DNA from: Bacteroidaceae bacterium
GTDB taxonomy: Bacteria > Bacteroidota > Bacteroidia > Bacteroidales > Bacteroidaceae
Reading direction: 5' to 3'
Assembly (NCBI GenBank): GCA_017466065.1
Contig: JAFTUV010000034.1
Location: 62,001 to 126,000 of the forward strand
Length of the DNA stretch: 64,000 bases
Below are positions 55,407 to 63,129 of the stretch, one piece after another (within the stretch, counting starts at the first letter, position 1; every line of letters starts with the position of its first letter). The notes under the pieces were generated by a model. It searched no databases and had not been told where the DNA came from. It saw only the letters and a program-made list of their open reading frames with translations. A program made the position numbers and the translations under genes.

Positions 55407-55449
55407 ATTTTATTCGCGTTTAAAGAATTAACTCTTTCAGTGTGGGCTG

Positions 55450-55505
55450 TTCGGCGTGCCGGCACGGGGTGCGTGGGGGCGCACGGCCGAAAAAGCCTTT
55501 GCTTT
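55450..55505 (-). promoter_or_regulatory. GC-rich three-way-junction leader of the galM operon
   Basis: In transcript sense, a hairpin AAAGC-AAAG-GCTTT (55505-55492) comes first. Then TTCGGC (55491-55486) pairs with GCCGAA (55455-55450), enclosing GTGCG-CCCCCA-CGCAC and the palindrome GTGCCGGCAC. A further hairpin, AAAGA...TCTTT, lies at 55430-55415. The local GC content is far above the flanks. This suggests an RNA regulator or a protein-binding DNA site; no known riboswitch is recognised. Confidence 0.5.
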
Positions 55506-55512
55506 TATTTCG

Positions 55513-55543
55513 CAAATAAAATAAAAATATGTATTATCTCAAA
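55513..55543 (-). promoter_or_regulatory. Promoter of galM-gluP-galK
   Basis: On the minus strand TTTG (55543-55540), 19 bases, TTTATTTG (55520-55513), one mismatch from consensus. Transcription would start near 55506. Confidence 0.6.
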
Positions 55544-55591
55544 ACAATTGATAGAGATTTTTTAGAGAAGCAAGTGCGAATTTTTCTTAAT

Positions 55592-56878
55592 TTATTTAAA
55601 AATGGAGGCGAGAAGGTCGGCCACAATGAAGCAACTGCCGCCGACGAATATAAGGTCTCCGGCCGATGAATCGTTGGTGGCGGCGGCAAGGGCGGTGCTT
55701 ACATCGGGGTGGCTGCTGCCCAACAGGCCGTGTGCTCTTGCCATTTCGCGCAGTTTGTCGGCAGGTAGCGCGCGTTTTATGCTTGCTTGTGTGAAATAGT
55801 AGATGGCACCCCGAGGCATCATTGCGAGCACGCTCTCAATATCCTTGTCGCCCACCATCCCGAATACTATGCGCAGGGTGGTGTATTGTTCGCGGGCAAG
55901 CTGTTCGGTAACCTCCTTTATGCCGCCAACGTTGTGCCCTGCGTCGCAGATTGTGCGTGGGGTGTTTCTTATAGTCTGCCAACGTCCCATAAATCCGGTG
56001 AGGCTGCACACGTTGGCAAATCCGGTGTTTATGTCAGCTGTTGTGATTTTGTAATGTTTTTTCAATAAAACATTCGTGGCGGCAAGTATGGTGTTTGCGT
56101 TTTTTATCTGGTAGTTGCCGCGTAGTTCGCCTGTTATTCTTTCGTGATTGCGAGTGGTGTATTCAATGCCCTTGCTACAATGCGTAGCTTGCAGAATGTA
56201 GCTGTCGTCCTCGGCAAATATTATGGGAGCCTCCACGCTTGTGGCCTTCGATGTAAATATTTTTCGAGTTTCTTCGGTAGCTTCGCCTATTACCACGGGA
56301 ACCCCTTTCTTTATAATCCCGGCCTTTTCGCTTGCAATCTGTGCGAGGGTGTTGCCGAGGAATTGTGTGTGGTCGGGGCTTATGTTTGTTATTATGCAGA
56401 GGTCGGGAGTGATTATGTTTGTGCAGTCGAGTCTGCCACCGAGCCCCACTTCTATTACGGCAATGTCAACCTCCTGCTGTGCAAAGTAGGTGAATGCCAT
56501 TGCTGTGGTGAGCTCGAAAAATGATGGTTCGAGAGGCTCGAAGAAGTGTCTTTCCCTCTCTACAAAATCTACGACGAATTTCTTGCTTGCCGGCTCTCCG
56601 TTCACTCTTATACGTTCGCGAAAATCAATCAGATGGGGCGATGTGTAGAGTCCCACTTTGTAACCGGCCGCTTGCAATATCGCGGCGAGGGTGTGCGAGG
56701 TTGAGCCTTTGCCGTTGGTGCCGGCAACGTGTATGGTGCGGTAGCGGCGGTGGGGGTTACCCAGATGATTGTCGAGGGCGATGCTGGTTGCAAGCCCCTC
56801 TTTGTAACCGGCACCGCCTACTTGCTGGAAGGGCGGTGCGCAGTTAAAGAGATATTCGACCGTTTCGTCGTATGTCAT
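55592..56878 (-). CDS. folC: Folylpolyglutamate synthase / dihydrofolate synthase
   Basis: A 428-residue Mur-ligase-like enzyme that adds glutamates to folates and, in bifunctional members, makes dihydrofolate. It has the P-loop HVAGTNGKGSTSHTLAAI near residue 48, the folate-site segment LYTSPHLIDFRERIRVNG near 77, ISPDHTQFLGNTLAQIASEKAG near 166 in two parts, and DAGHNVGG near 318. It follows dnaJ by 35 bases on the same strand without a terminator and may be read from the grpE-dnaJ promoter. No clear terminator was found after it. Confidence 0.95.
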   Translation of the reverse strand: MTYDETVEYLFNCAPPFQQVGGAGYKEGLATSIALDNHLGNPHRRYRTIHVAGTNGKGSTSHTLAAILQAAGYKVGLYTSPHLIDFRERIRVNGEPASKKFVVDFVERERHFFEPLEPSFFELTTAMAFTYFAQQEVDIAVIEVGLGGRLDCTNIITPDLCIITNISPDHTQFLGNTLAQIASEKAGIIKKGVPVVIGEATEETRKIFTSKATSVEAPIIFAEDDSYILQATHCSKGIEYTTRNHERITGELRGNYQIKNANTILAATNVLLKKHYKITTADINTGFANVCSLTGFMGRWQTIRNTPRTICDAGHNVGGIKEVTEQLAREQYTTLRIVFGMVGDKDIESVLAMMPRGAIYYFTQASIKRALPADKLREMARAHGLLGSSHPDVSTALAAATNDSSAGDLIFVGGSCFIVADLLASIFK

Positions 56879-56913
56879 ATAATTTTACTTAACTATATAA
56901 ATTCAACAGCCTA

Positions 56914-58068
56914 TTAATCGAAGAAATTTTTGAAACGGCGGAAAATCTGCTCCTTGATGCTGTCGGTGGGACGGAAATTGTCCGACTCCTTGAAATGTTC
57001 CATTGCCTTCTTTTCATCCTTCGAGAGCGATTCGGGAATGTAGATGCTTATGTTCACTACAATGTCGCCCTTGCCGTAACCGTTGAGCGAGGGGAGGCCC
57101 TTGCCACGCAGGCGCAACACCTTGCCGGGCTGCGTGCCGGCATCTATGGTCACTTTGGCCTTTCCTTCGATGGTGGGTATCTCCACCACGCCACCGAGTG
57201 TGGCTGTGGGAATGTCGAGCAATAGGCTGTATATCAGGTCGTTGTCGTCGCGCACAAGTTGCGGATGCGGTTCCTCTTTCACTTGTATGAGAAGGTCGCC
57301 GTTTATGCCGTTGTGCTTGCCGGCGTTGCCTTTTCCACGCATCGACAGCTGTATGCCGTCGGAAACGCCTGCGGGTATTTGTACCTCGACAACCTCTTCG
57401 CCCGAAACAACGCCGTCGCCGCCGCAGTGCTTACACTTGTTCTTTATTATCTTACCGGTGCCGTTGCAGTGGGTACAGGCAACCTCGGTGCGCATCATTC
57501 CGAAAAAACTCTGCTGTGTGCGCACTACGCGACCTGTTCCTTTACATTCGGGGCAGGTCTCCATTGCTCCATCCTCGGCTCCGCTGCCGCCGCAGTGCTG
57601 GCAGGGAACATTCTTTTTGAGTTTGAATTTCTTGGTTACGCCGTTGGCTATTTCTTGAAGGGTGAGCTTCACGGTTACGCGCAGGTCGCTGCCACGGTAA
57701 CGTGCAGGGCCCGAACTGCGTCCGCCGCCACCAAAGCCACCAAAGCCGCCGAACCCTCCTGCACCGCCGAAGATGTCGCCGAACATTGAGAAAATGTCGT
57801 TCATATCCATTCCGGCACCGAAGCCTCCTGTGCCACCGGCACCGTTCACTCCCTCAAAGCCGAATTGGTCGTAGCGGGCTTTCTTGTCGGGGTCGCTGAG
57901 CACGCTGTATGCTTCGGCGGCCTCTTTGAACTTCTCTTCGGCTTCTTTGTTGCCGGGATTTTTGTCGGGGTGATATTCTATCGCTTTTTTACGATAGGCT
58001 TTCTTTATTTCTGCGGCAGAGGCGCTCCTGTCAACGCCAAGCACTTCATAGTAGTCTTTCTTTGCCAT
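56914..58068 (-). CDS. dnaJ: Chaperone protein DnaJ
   Basis: A 384-residue class I J protein, partner of DnaK. The J domain (1-70) carries HPD in YHPDKNPG. A Gly/Phe-rich linker ([13 protein letters not shown]) precedes the zinc-binding domain with four CxxCxGxG-type repeats: [24 protein letters not shown] and CKHCGGDG. The C-terminal substrate-binding domains end in a short [13 protein letters not shown]. It follows grpE by nine bases. dnaK is not in the window. The second J protein at 27919 lacks the zinc domain. Confidence 0.98.
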   Translation of the reverse strand: MAKKDYYEVLGVDRSASAAEIKKAYRKKAIEYHPDKNPGNKEAEEKFKEAAEAYSVLSDPDKKARYDQFGFEGVNGAGGTGGFGAGMDMNDIFSMFGDIFGGAGGFGGFGGFGGGGRSSGPARYRGSDLRVTVKLTLQEIANGVTKKFKLKKNVPCQHCGGSGAEDGAMETCPECKGTGRVVRTQQSFFGMMRTEVACTHCNGTGKIIKNKCKHCGGDGVVSGEEVVEVQIPAGVSDGIQLSMRGKGNAGKHNGINGDLLIQVKEEPHPQLVRDDNDLIYSLLLDIPTATLGGVVEIPTIEGKAKVTIDAGTQPGKVLRLRGKGLPSLNGYGKGDIVVNISIYIPESLSKDEKKAMEHFKESDNFRPTDSIKEQIFRRFKNFFD

Positions 58069-58077
58069 ATTCTGTCA

Positions 58078-58644
58078 TTATTCGCCCACGGCTACTTTTG
58101 CGTGGCGTATTACTTTTTCGTTTAATGTGTATCCTGTCTGTATGCAGTCGAGTACTTTGCCTTTGAGGCTCTCGTCGGGGGTGGGCACAAGGGCGATGGC
58201 TTCGTGGTAGTCGGTGTTGAAGTCCTCTCCCTCGGTTTCTATTTTTTGCAGTCCGTTCTGTTTCAGGATGCCTATGAACTTGTTGTAGATAAGCTCTACT
58301 CCGGTGAGCAATTCGGCTGCTTTTTCGTCTTTCGACATATTGTCGATGGCGCGCTCAAAGTCGTCGAGCACGGGGAGTATCGATTCTATGGCACGTTCGC
58401 CGCCGTTCTTTATGAGTTCGGCTTTCTCCTTTATCGTGCGTTTGCGGTAATTGTCAAACTCGGCTGCCTGACGCAGATATTTATCTTCGAGTGCTGCAAT
58501 TTTCTCATTTGCTTCGTCGAGCTCTTTTTGCATCTGTTGCTCGGGTGTGAGTTCTGTCTGCTCCTCGGTGTTTGCAGCTTCCTGTCCTGTTGCGGCTTCC
58601 GCAGTCTGATTGATGTTCTCTTCTATAATTTCCTTATCTTCCAT
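58078..58644 (-). CDS. grpE: Nucleotide exchange factor GrpE
   Basis: A 188-residue GrpE, which releases ADP from DnaK. An acidic disordered start (residues 1-35, EDKEIIEENINQTAEAATGQ) leads to a coiled coil (about 36-85, LDEANEKIAALEDKYLRQAA) and the conserved core FDNYRKRTIKEKAEL and VLDDFERAIDNM. The C-terminal beta domain has NTDYHEAIALVPTPDE and GYTLNEKVIRHAKVAVG. It is the first gene of grpE-dnaJ(-folC). TACCTTTG at 58726-58719 is the probable -7 box. No CIRCE element is seen. Confidence 0.97.
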   Translation of the reverse strand: MEDKEIIEENINQTAEAATGQEAANTEEQTELTPEQQMQKELDEANEKIAALEDKYLRQAAEFDNYRKRTIKEKAELIKNGGERAIESILPVLDDFERAIDNMSKDEKAAELLTGVELIYNKFIGILKQNGLQKIETEGEDFNTDYHEAIALVPTPDESLKGKVLDCIQTGYTLNEKVIRHAKVAVGE

Positions 58645-58718
58645 ATTTGATTTCTGTATGTTCTTTGTTTAATCAATAACAAATAGCTTGCCAATGGGTT
58701 TTTTGGCGCATTATTTTG

Positions 58719-58726
58719 CAAAGGTA
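58719..58726 (-). promoter_or_regulatory. -7 box of grpE-dnaJ-folC
   Basis: TACCTTTG on the minus strand, 75 bases before grpE. The candidate -33 TTTG is at a longer than usual distance. Confidence 0.6.
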
Positions 58727-58822
58727 CTCTTTTTGGGCGAAAAAAGTGTGTCAAATTGGCAGTTTTATTCTTTCGGAGTGATAAATAGGTATTTTTGGAA
58801 ATTCAAACAGCTTCTTATATTC

Positions 58823-58852
58823 TTGTTTCTTCCCCTGTTTTTAGTATCTTCG
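58823..58852 (+). promoter_or_regulatory. Promoter of the sulfatase-helicase unit
   Basis: TTG (58823-58825), about 19 bases, TATCTTCG (58845-58852). A reverse-oriented AAGCTGTTTGAATTT repeat lies just upstream (58797-58816). Confidence 0.65.
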
Positions 58853-58875
58853 CACAAATGAATTTAACGAATGCT

Positions 58876-60417
58876 ATGTTTGTCGATAAATCAGGTGTAG
58901 TTTCTCTTGCGATTTTGTCGTCGTCGGTCGTGCAGGCGGCAGTGGGCGACAGCCTGCCCGAAAGACCGAACGTCCTCTTTATATATGCCGATGATTTAGG
59001 CTATGGCGATGTTGAGTGCTATGCTCGTTCCTCTTCTTCTACTCCTAATATTGCGGCTTTGTACGACGATGGCATTCGCTTTACGAATGCCTATGCGACG
59101 GCTTCCACAAGCACCCCTTCGCGTTACTCTTTACTGACGGGCGAATATGCTTGGCGCAGAAGGGGTACCGATGTTGCGGCGGGTAATGCGGCGATGATAA
59201 TAGACCCCGAAAGAACGACCGTGGCCGATGTGTTTAAAAAAGCAGGGTATGTTACCGGTGCTTTTGGCAAATGGCATCTGGGGCTTGGTGCTGTCACGGG
59301 GCAGCAGGAGTGGAACGGGTTGCTCTCTCCTTCGCCGCTCGATTTAGGCTTCGACGAGCATTATATTATGGCGGCTACAGCCGACAGAGTGCCTTGTGTC
59401 TTTATTGAAAATGGCAGGGTTGCGGGGTATGATACCTCGGCACCCGTTGAGGTTAGTTATGTGCGTAACTTTGAAGGTGAGCCTACGGGCAGGGATAATC
59501 CCGAATTACTGTATAATTTAAAGTCGAGTCACGGGCACGATATGTCCATTGTGAACGGCATAGGCCGCATAGGGTATATGCGTGGCGGTGGCACTGCCTT
59601 GTGGAAGGATGAGGATATTGCCGATTCTATTACTGCACGGGCTGTGGAGTTTATCCGCTTGCACAGCGATGAGCGTTTCTTCCTCTATTTCGCAGCCAAC
59701 GATGTACACGTTCCGCGCTTCCCTCACGAACGGTTCAGAGGCAGTAGCGGAATGGGGCTGCGTGGCGATGCTGTTGTGCAGTTCGATTGGTCGGTGGGGC
59801 AGTTGATTGCAGCTTTGCGCGATTGTGGCATTCTGGATAATACCCTTGTGATTCTGACAAGCGATAATGGGCCGGTGCTCGATGATGGTTATGTTGATGG
59901 TGCCGAGGAACTTGCGGGCTCGCACTCTCCCACGGGTGGCTTGCGCGGTGGAAAGTATAGTGCCTTCGAGGGTGGTTCGCGTGTTCCGTTTATTGTTTCG
60001 TATAGGGGATGTGTGGAGCCCGGCAGTGTGAGCGGTGTTCTTGTTTCGCAGATTGATTTTCTCCCTTCTATGGCTGCTCTTGCAGGGGTTGAATTGCCTT
60101 CTTCGCTTGCAATAGACGGCGAGGAACAGCTTGCGGCGTGGCTGGGGAAGGAGGCAGGCGGTCGTTCCTATGTAATATCGCAGGCGGCCAATCGCACTTT
60201 GTCGTTGCGAACGGCCGATTGGAAATATATTTCTCCGAAGGGTGGTCCGGCAATGGTGCCTTGGGGCCCGAAGATTGAAACGGGTTATTCGTCGGCACCG
60301 CAGCTATATTATATGGGCGGCAAGGGTGACGAATGTGTGAATGTCGCAACGCTCTATCCTGCTGTCGTGGAGTGTATGGAGCGTTTGTTGCAGAGTGAAA
60401 AAGAGAAAGGAAAATAG
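58876..60417 (+). CDS. Sulfatase, type I, serine-type active site
   Basis: A 513-residue alkaline-phosphatase-fold sulfatase. It starts with metal-binding PNVLFIYADDLGYGDV. The formylglycine precursor motif is S79-T-P-S-R in STPSRYSLLTGEY, so the catalytic residue is a serine needing an anaerobic maturase (anSME); none is in the window. FGKWHLG near 130 and TSDNGP near 334 complete the metal site. The N-terminus GVVSLAILSSSVVQAAVG looks like a weak signal peptide. The ATG at 58876 gives a leader of about 15 bases; the ATG at 58858 would be nearly leaderless. The substrate is probably a sulfated host glycan, inferred only. A helicase gene starts eight bases downstream. Confidence 0.9.
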   Translation: MFVDKSGVVSLAILSSSVVQAAVGDSLPERPNVLFIYADDLGYGDVECYARSSSSTPNIAALYDDGIRFTNAYATASTSTPSRYSLLTGEYAWRRRGTDVAAGNAAMIIDPERTTVADVFKKAGYVTGAFGKWHLGLGAVTGQQEWNGLLSPSPLDLGFDEHYIMAATADRVPCVFIENGRVAGYDTSAPVEVSYVRNFEGEPTGRDNPELLYNLKSSHGHDMSIVNGIGRIGYMRGGGTALWKDEDIADSITARAVEFIRLHSDERFFLYFAANDVHVPRFPHERFRGSSGMGLRGDAVVQFDWSVGQLIAALRDCGILDNTLVILTSDNGPVLDDGYVDGAEELAGSHSPTGGLRGGKYSAFEGGSRVPFIVSYRGCVEPGSVSGVLVSQIDFLPSMAALAGVELPSSLAIDGEEQLAAWLGKEAGGRSYVISQAANRTLSLRTADWKYISPKGGPAMVPWGPKIETGYSSAPQLYYMGGKGDECVNVATLYPAVVECMERLLQSEKEKGK

Positions 60418-60425
60418 AAAAATAT

Positions 60426-61763
60426 ATGGATAGGATTTTTACAAAGGAACAGGAGCGTGCTCTTGAAAATTTGAAGATAGACTCCGTCAACGAGATGCAG
60501 TGGCGGGCGGTGGAGCATTGCCGCAGCGGGCAAGGAATGGTTCTGCTATCGCCCACGGGCACGGGAAAGACTCTTGCCTATCTGTTGCCACTGCTCGAAT
60601 GTGTGCAACCGCAGATGAAAAAGGTGCAGGCTCTCATAATAGTTCCCACACGCGAGCTTGCGAAGCAGGTGGGCGAAGTGTGGCGTTCTATGAAGGTGGG
60701 GCCGCAGATGGCGGCTCTCTACGGTGGCCGCCCTGTGGAGCAGGAGGCTGCCATCTTCTCGGGTGCGTCGCCGGTGTTGGTCGTTGGCACTCCCGGTCGC
60801 CTTATCGACCATTTGGAGAGGGGAACATTTGAGGTTGATGAATGTTCCCGCGTGGTTATAGATGAATTTGACAAGTGTCTGGAAATGGGCTTCCGCGAGG
60901 AGATGGAACATCTGCTTGCCTTGTTGCCGTCGGTGGGGGCGCGCTACTTGCTGTCGGCTACCGACGCTGTCGAAATTCCGCTTTTTGCAGGAACCGGTTG
61001 TGGTGAGCGTCTCGATTTTCGTGAGGGGAGTGAAAATCCCTCGGAACGCATAAGTTTCCATACAATAACCACCGTTCCCGATGGGCGTGAGCAAAATCTT
61101 TTACGGCTCATTTGCTCCTTTAACGGGGAGCCGGCCATCGTATTCTGTAATTTCAGGGAGAGTGTCGATGAGGTGCGTGCTTTCCTTGCAAAGAATGGCG
61201 TGCGTTGCGTAGGTTATCACGGTGCGTTGGAGCAGAGGGACAGGGAACTTGCGCTGTATAAATTTGCAAGTTCCTGTGTGAATGTTCTTGTGAGTACCGA
61301 TATTGCCGCGCGAGGGCTCGATATTAAGGACGTGAAGCACGTCGTTCATTATCAGCGTGCAATGAGTGCCGAGATTTTTACCCACCGCAACGGGCGTACA
61401 GCACGCTGGGAGGCCGGCGGTGCTGTCTATATGTTCTCTTATGAGGGCAAGGAACTTCCCGATTTTGTCCCTTCGTTCATCAGCGAGTATGCACTCCCCA
61501 AAAAGTGTGTGGCGCAACAGCCTGTGCAATGGGCTGCGCTTTATGTAGGTAAGGGCAAACGCGACAAGATAAGCCGTGGCGACCTTGCCGGCTTCTTTAT
61601 TAAAAAGGGTGGGCTGCGTGCCGATGAGGTGGGCCCCATTGCCGTGTTTGACAAATACTCTTATGTGGCGGTGAAGATGAACCGTATGCGTGAGGTGCTG
61701 AAAAGCGTGGCCGGCGAAAAGATTAAAGGCATTAAGACCATAGTGGAACCTGTGAGGGGATAA
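60426..61763 (+). CDS. DbpA-like DEAD-box RNA helicase with variant motifs
   Basis: A 445-residue RNA helicase. Domain 1 has motif I SPTGTGKT near 42, PTRELAKQ, TPGRLIDH and motif II VIDEFDK (DEFD instead of DEAD). Motif III is SAT. Domain 2 has VSTDIAARGLDIKDV and motif VI as HRNGRTAR rather than HRIGRTGR. The last 75 residues (WAALYVGKGKRDKISRGDLA onward) form a DbpA-type RNA-recognition domain, which in E. coli DbpA targets 23S rRNA hairpin 92. A role in 50S assembly is likely. It shares a transcript with the sulfatase, an odd pairing. Confidence 0.9.
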   Translation: MDRIFTKEQERALENLKIDSVNEMQWRAVEHCRSGQGMVLLSPTGTGKTLAYLLPLLECVQPQMKKVQALIIVPTRELAKQVGEVWRSMKVGPQMAALYGGRPVEQEAAIFSGASPVLVVGTPGRLIDHLERGTFEVDECSRVVIDEFDKCLEMGFREEMEHLLALLPSVGARYLLSATDAVEIPLFAGTGCGERLDFREGSENPSERISFHTITTVPDGREQNLLRLICSFNGEPAIVFCNFRESVDEVRAFLAKNGVRCVGYHGALEQRDRELALYKFASSCVNVLVSTDIAARGLDIKDVKHVVHYQRAMSAEIFTHRNGRTARWEAGGAVYMFSYEGKELPDFVPSFISEYALPKKCVAQQPVQWAALYVGKGKRDKISRGDLAGFFIKKGGLRADEVGPIAVFDKYSYVAVKMNRMREVLKSVAGEKIKGIKTIVEPVRG

Positions 61764-61928
61764 AAAACTCGCCCTTTCTTTCTTTGTTTCAATAATTTAC
61801 TGCACATTCGGCAAGCCGGTGTGTAGTAAATTTCATATTTATAGACTTTTTTGTATAATTGTTAATAACTTTTTCCATAAAAATCCAAAAAAAAGATATT
61901 CATAATTCTATGGCTTGAAAAAAGGGGT

Positions 61929-61936
61929 TATCTTTG
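61929..61936 (+). promoter_or_regulatory. -7 box of serC-serA
   Basis: TATCTTTG, with TTC about 20 bases upstream. The 110-base leader contains GTGCGCAC-like palindromic bases near 61960-61975 but no riboswitch that I recognise. 61764-61928 shows no gene. Confidence 0.6.
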
Positions 61937-62046
61937 CATTCGTTTTATTAAACAAGGAGTGCGCACGTGCGTGAGTGGGTGCCGTTCTCATTTGTGATAA
62001 ACTTTTTTTGAATTTTAGAAACTATAATATACATAACTATTGAATT

Positions 62047-63114
62047 ATGAAAAAAATTAACTTTAACGCCGGCCCTTCGATAATGCCCCAAGAGGTGTTC
62101 GATGCGGCTGCAAAATCGGTACTTGATTTTAATGGCATTGGCCTCTCGATATTGGAAATAAGCCATCGTTCAAAGGATTTTGTTGCGGTGATTGATGAAG
62201 CACGTGCGCTTTTCAAGGAACTGCTCGATATTCCCGATGGTTATACAACACTCTTCCTCGGTGGTGGAGCAAGTATGCAATTCTGTATGGTACCTTATAA
62301 CTTCTTGAAAAAGAAGGCTGCCTACCTGAACACCGGTACTTGGTCGTTGAAGGCATTGAAAGAGGCACAGATTATTGGTGAGGCAGTTGAGGTAGCTTCG
62401 TCGAAGGACAAACTTTACAGCTACATTCCCAAGGATTATGTAATTCCCACAGATGCCGACTACTTCCACATTACCACAAACAACACCATTTATGGTACGG
62501 AAATTCGTCACGATATTGACTCGCCCATTCCTCTGGTTGCCGATATGTCGTCCGACATATTCTCTCGTCCCATCGACGTGAGCAAATATAACTGTATCTA
62601 CGGTGGTGCACAGAAGAACCTTGCACCTGCAGGTGTTGCCTTTGCCATAGTTAAGGAGGATGCCCTCGGACAGGTTGACCGCAAGATACCTTCGATGCTC
62701 AACTACCGCACACACATCGACGGTGGCTCAATGTATAACACTCCTCCCGTATTCCCCATTTATGTTGCCCTTGAAAATCTCCGTTGGATGAAAGCACAGG
62801 GTGGTGTGTGCGAAATGCAGCGTCGTGCCGAATTGCGCTCACAAATGCTCTACGACGAGGTTGACCGCAACCGTATGTTCAAAGGCACCGCAGCTGTTGA
62901 GGACCGCTCTGTAATGAACATCGACTTTATTATGGCCGATGAATATAAAGAACTCGAAGCCGACTTTATGCAATTTGCCACTTCGAAGGGAATCTGCAAC
63001 ATCAAGGGACACCGCTCGATAGGCGGCTTCCGTGCATCGTGCTACAACGCAATGCCCATCGAGGGTGTTCAGCGTCTGGTCGATTGTATGAAAGAGTTTG
63101 AACGTACAAAATAA
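62047..63114 (+). CDS. serC: Phosphoserine aminotransferase
   Basis: A 355-residue PLP aminotransferase converting 3-phosphohydroxypyruvate to phosphoserine. Family marks are [16 protein letters not shown] at the start, [15 protein letters not shown] near 39, [17 protein letters not shown] near 70, and the PLP lysine in [13 protein letters not shown] near 190. [19 protein letters not shown] near the end is also typical. It starts [11 protein letters not shown]. It precedes serA by 15 bases, the usual Bacteroidales serC-serA operon, giving serine that the Spt enzyme also uses. Confidence 0.98.
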   Translation: MKKINFNAGPSIMPQEVFDAAAKSVLDFNGIGLSILEISHRSKDFVAVIDEARALFKELLDIPDGYTTLFLGGGASMQFCMVPYNFLKKKAAYLNTGTWSLKALKEAQIIGEAVEVASSKDKLYSYIPKDYVIPTDADYFHITTNNTIYGTEIRHDIDSPIPLVADMSSDIFSRPIDVSKYNCIYGGAQKNLAPAGVAFAIVKEDALGQVDRKIPSMLNYRTHIDGGSMYNTPPVFPIYVALENLRWMKAQGGVCEMQRRAELRSQMLYDEVDRNRMFKGTAAVEDRSVMNIDFIMADEYKELEADFMQFATSKGICNIKGHRSIGGFRASCYNAMPIEGVQRLVDCMKEFERTK

Positions 63115-63129
63115 TCAAGAAATAACATT

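Noticed and set aside
58645..58790. CIRCE heat-shock operator upstream of grpE
   Set aside because: The TTAGCACTC-N9-GAGTGCTAA inverted repeat is not present.
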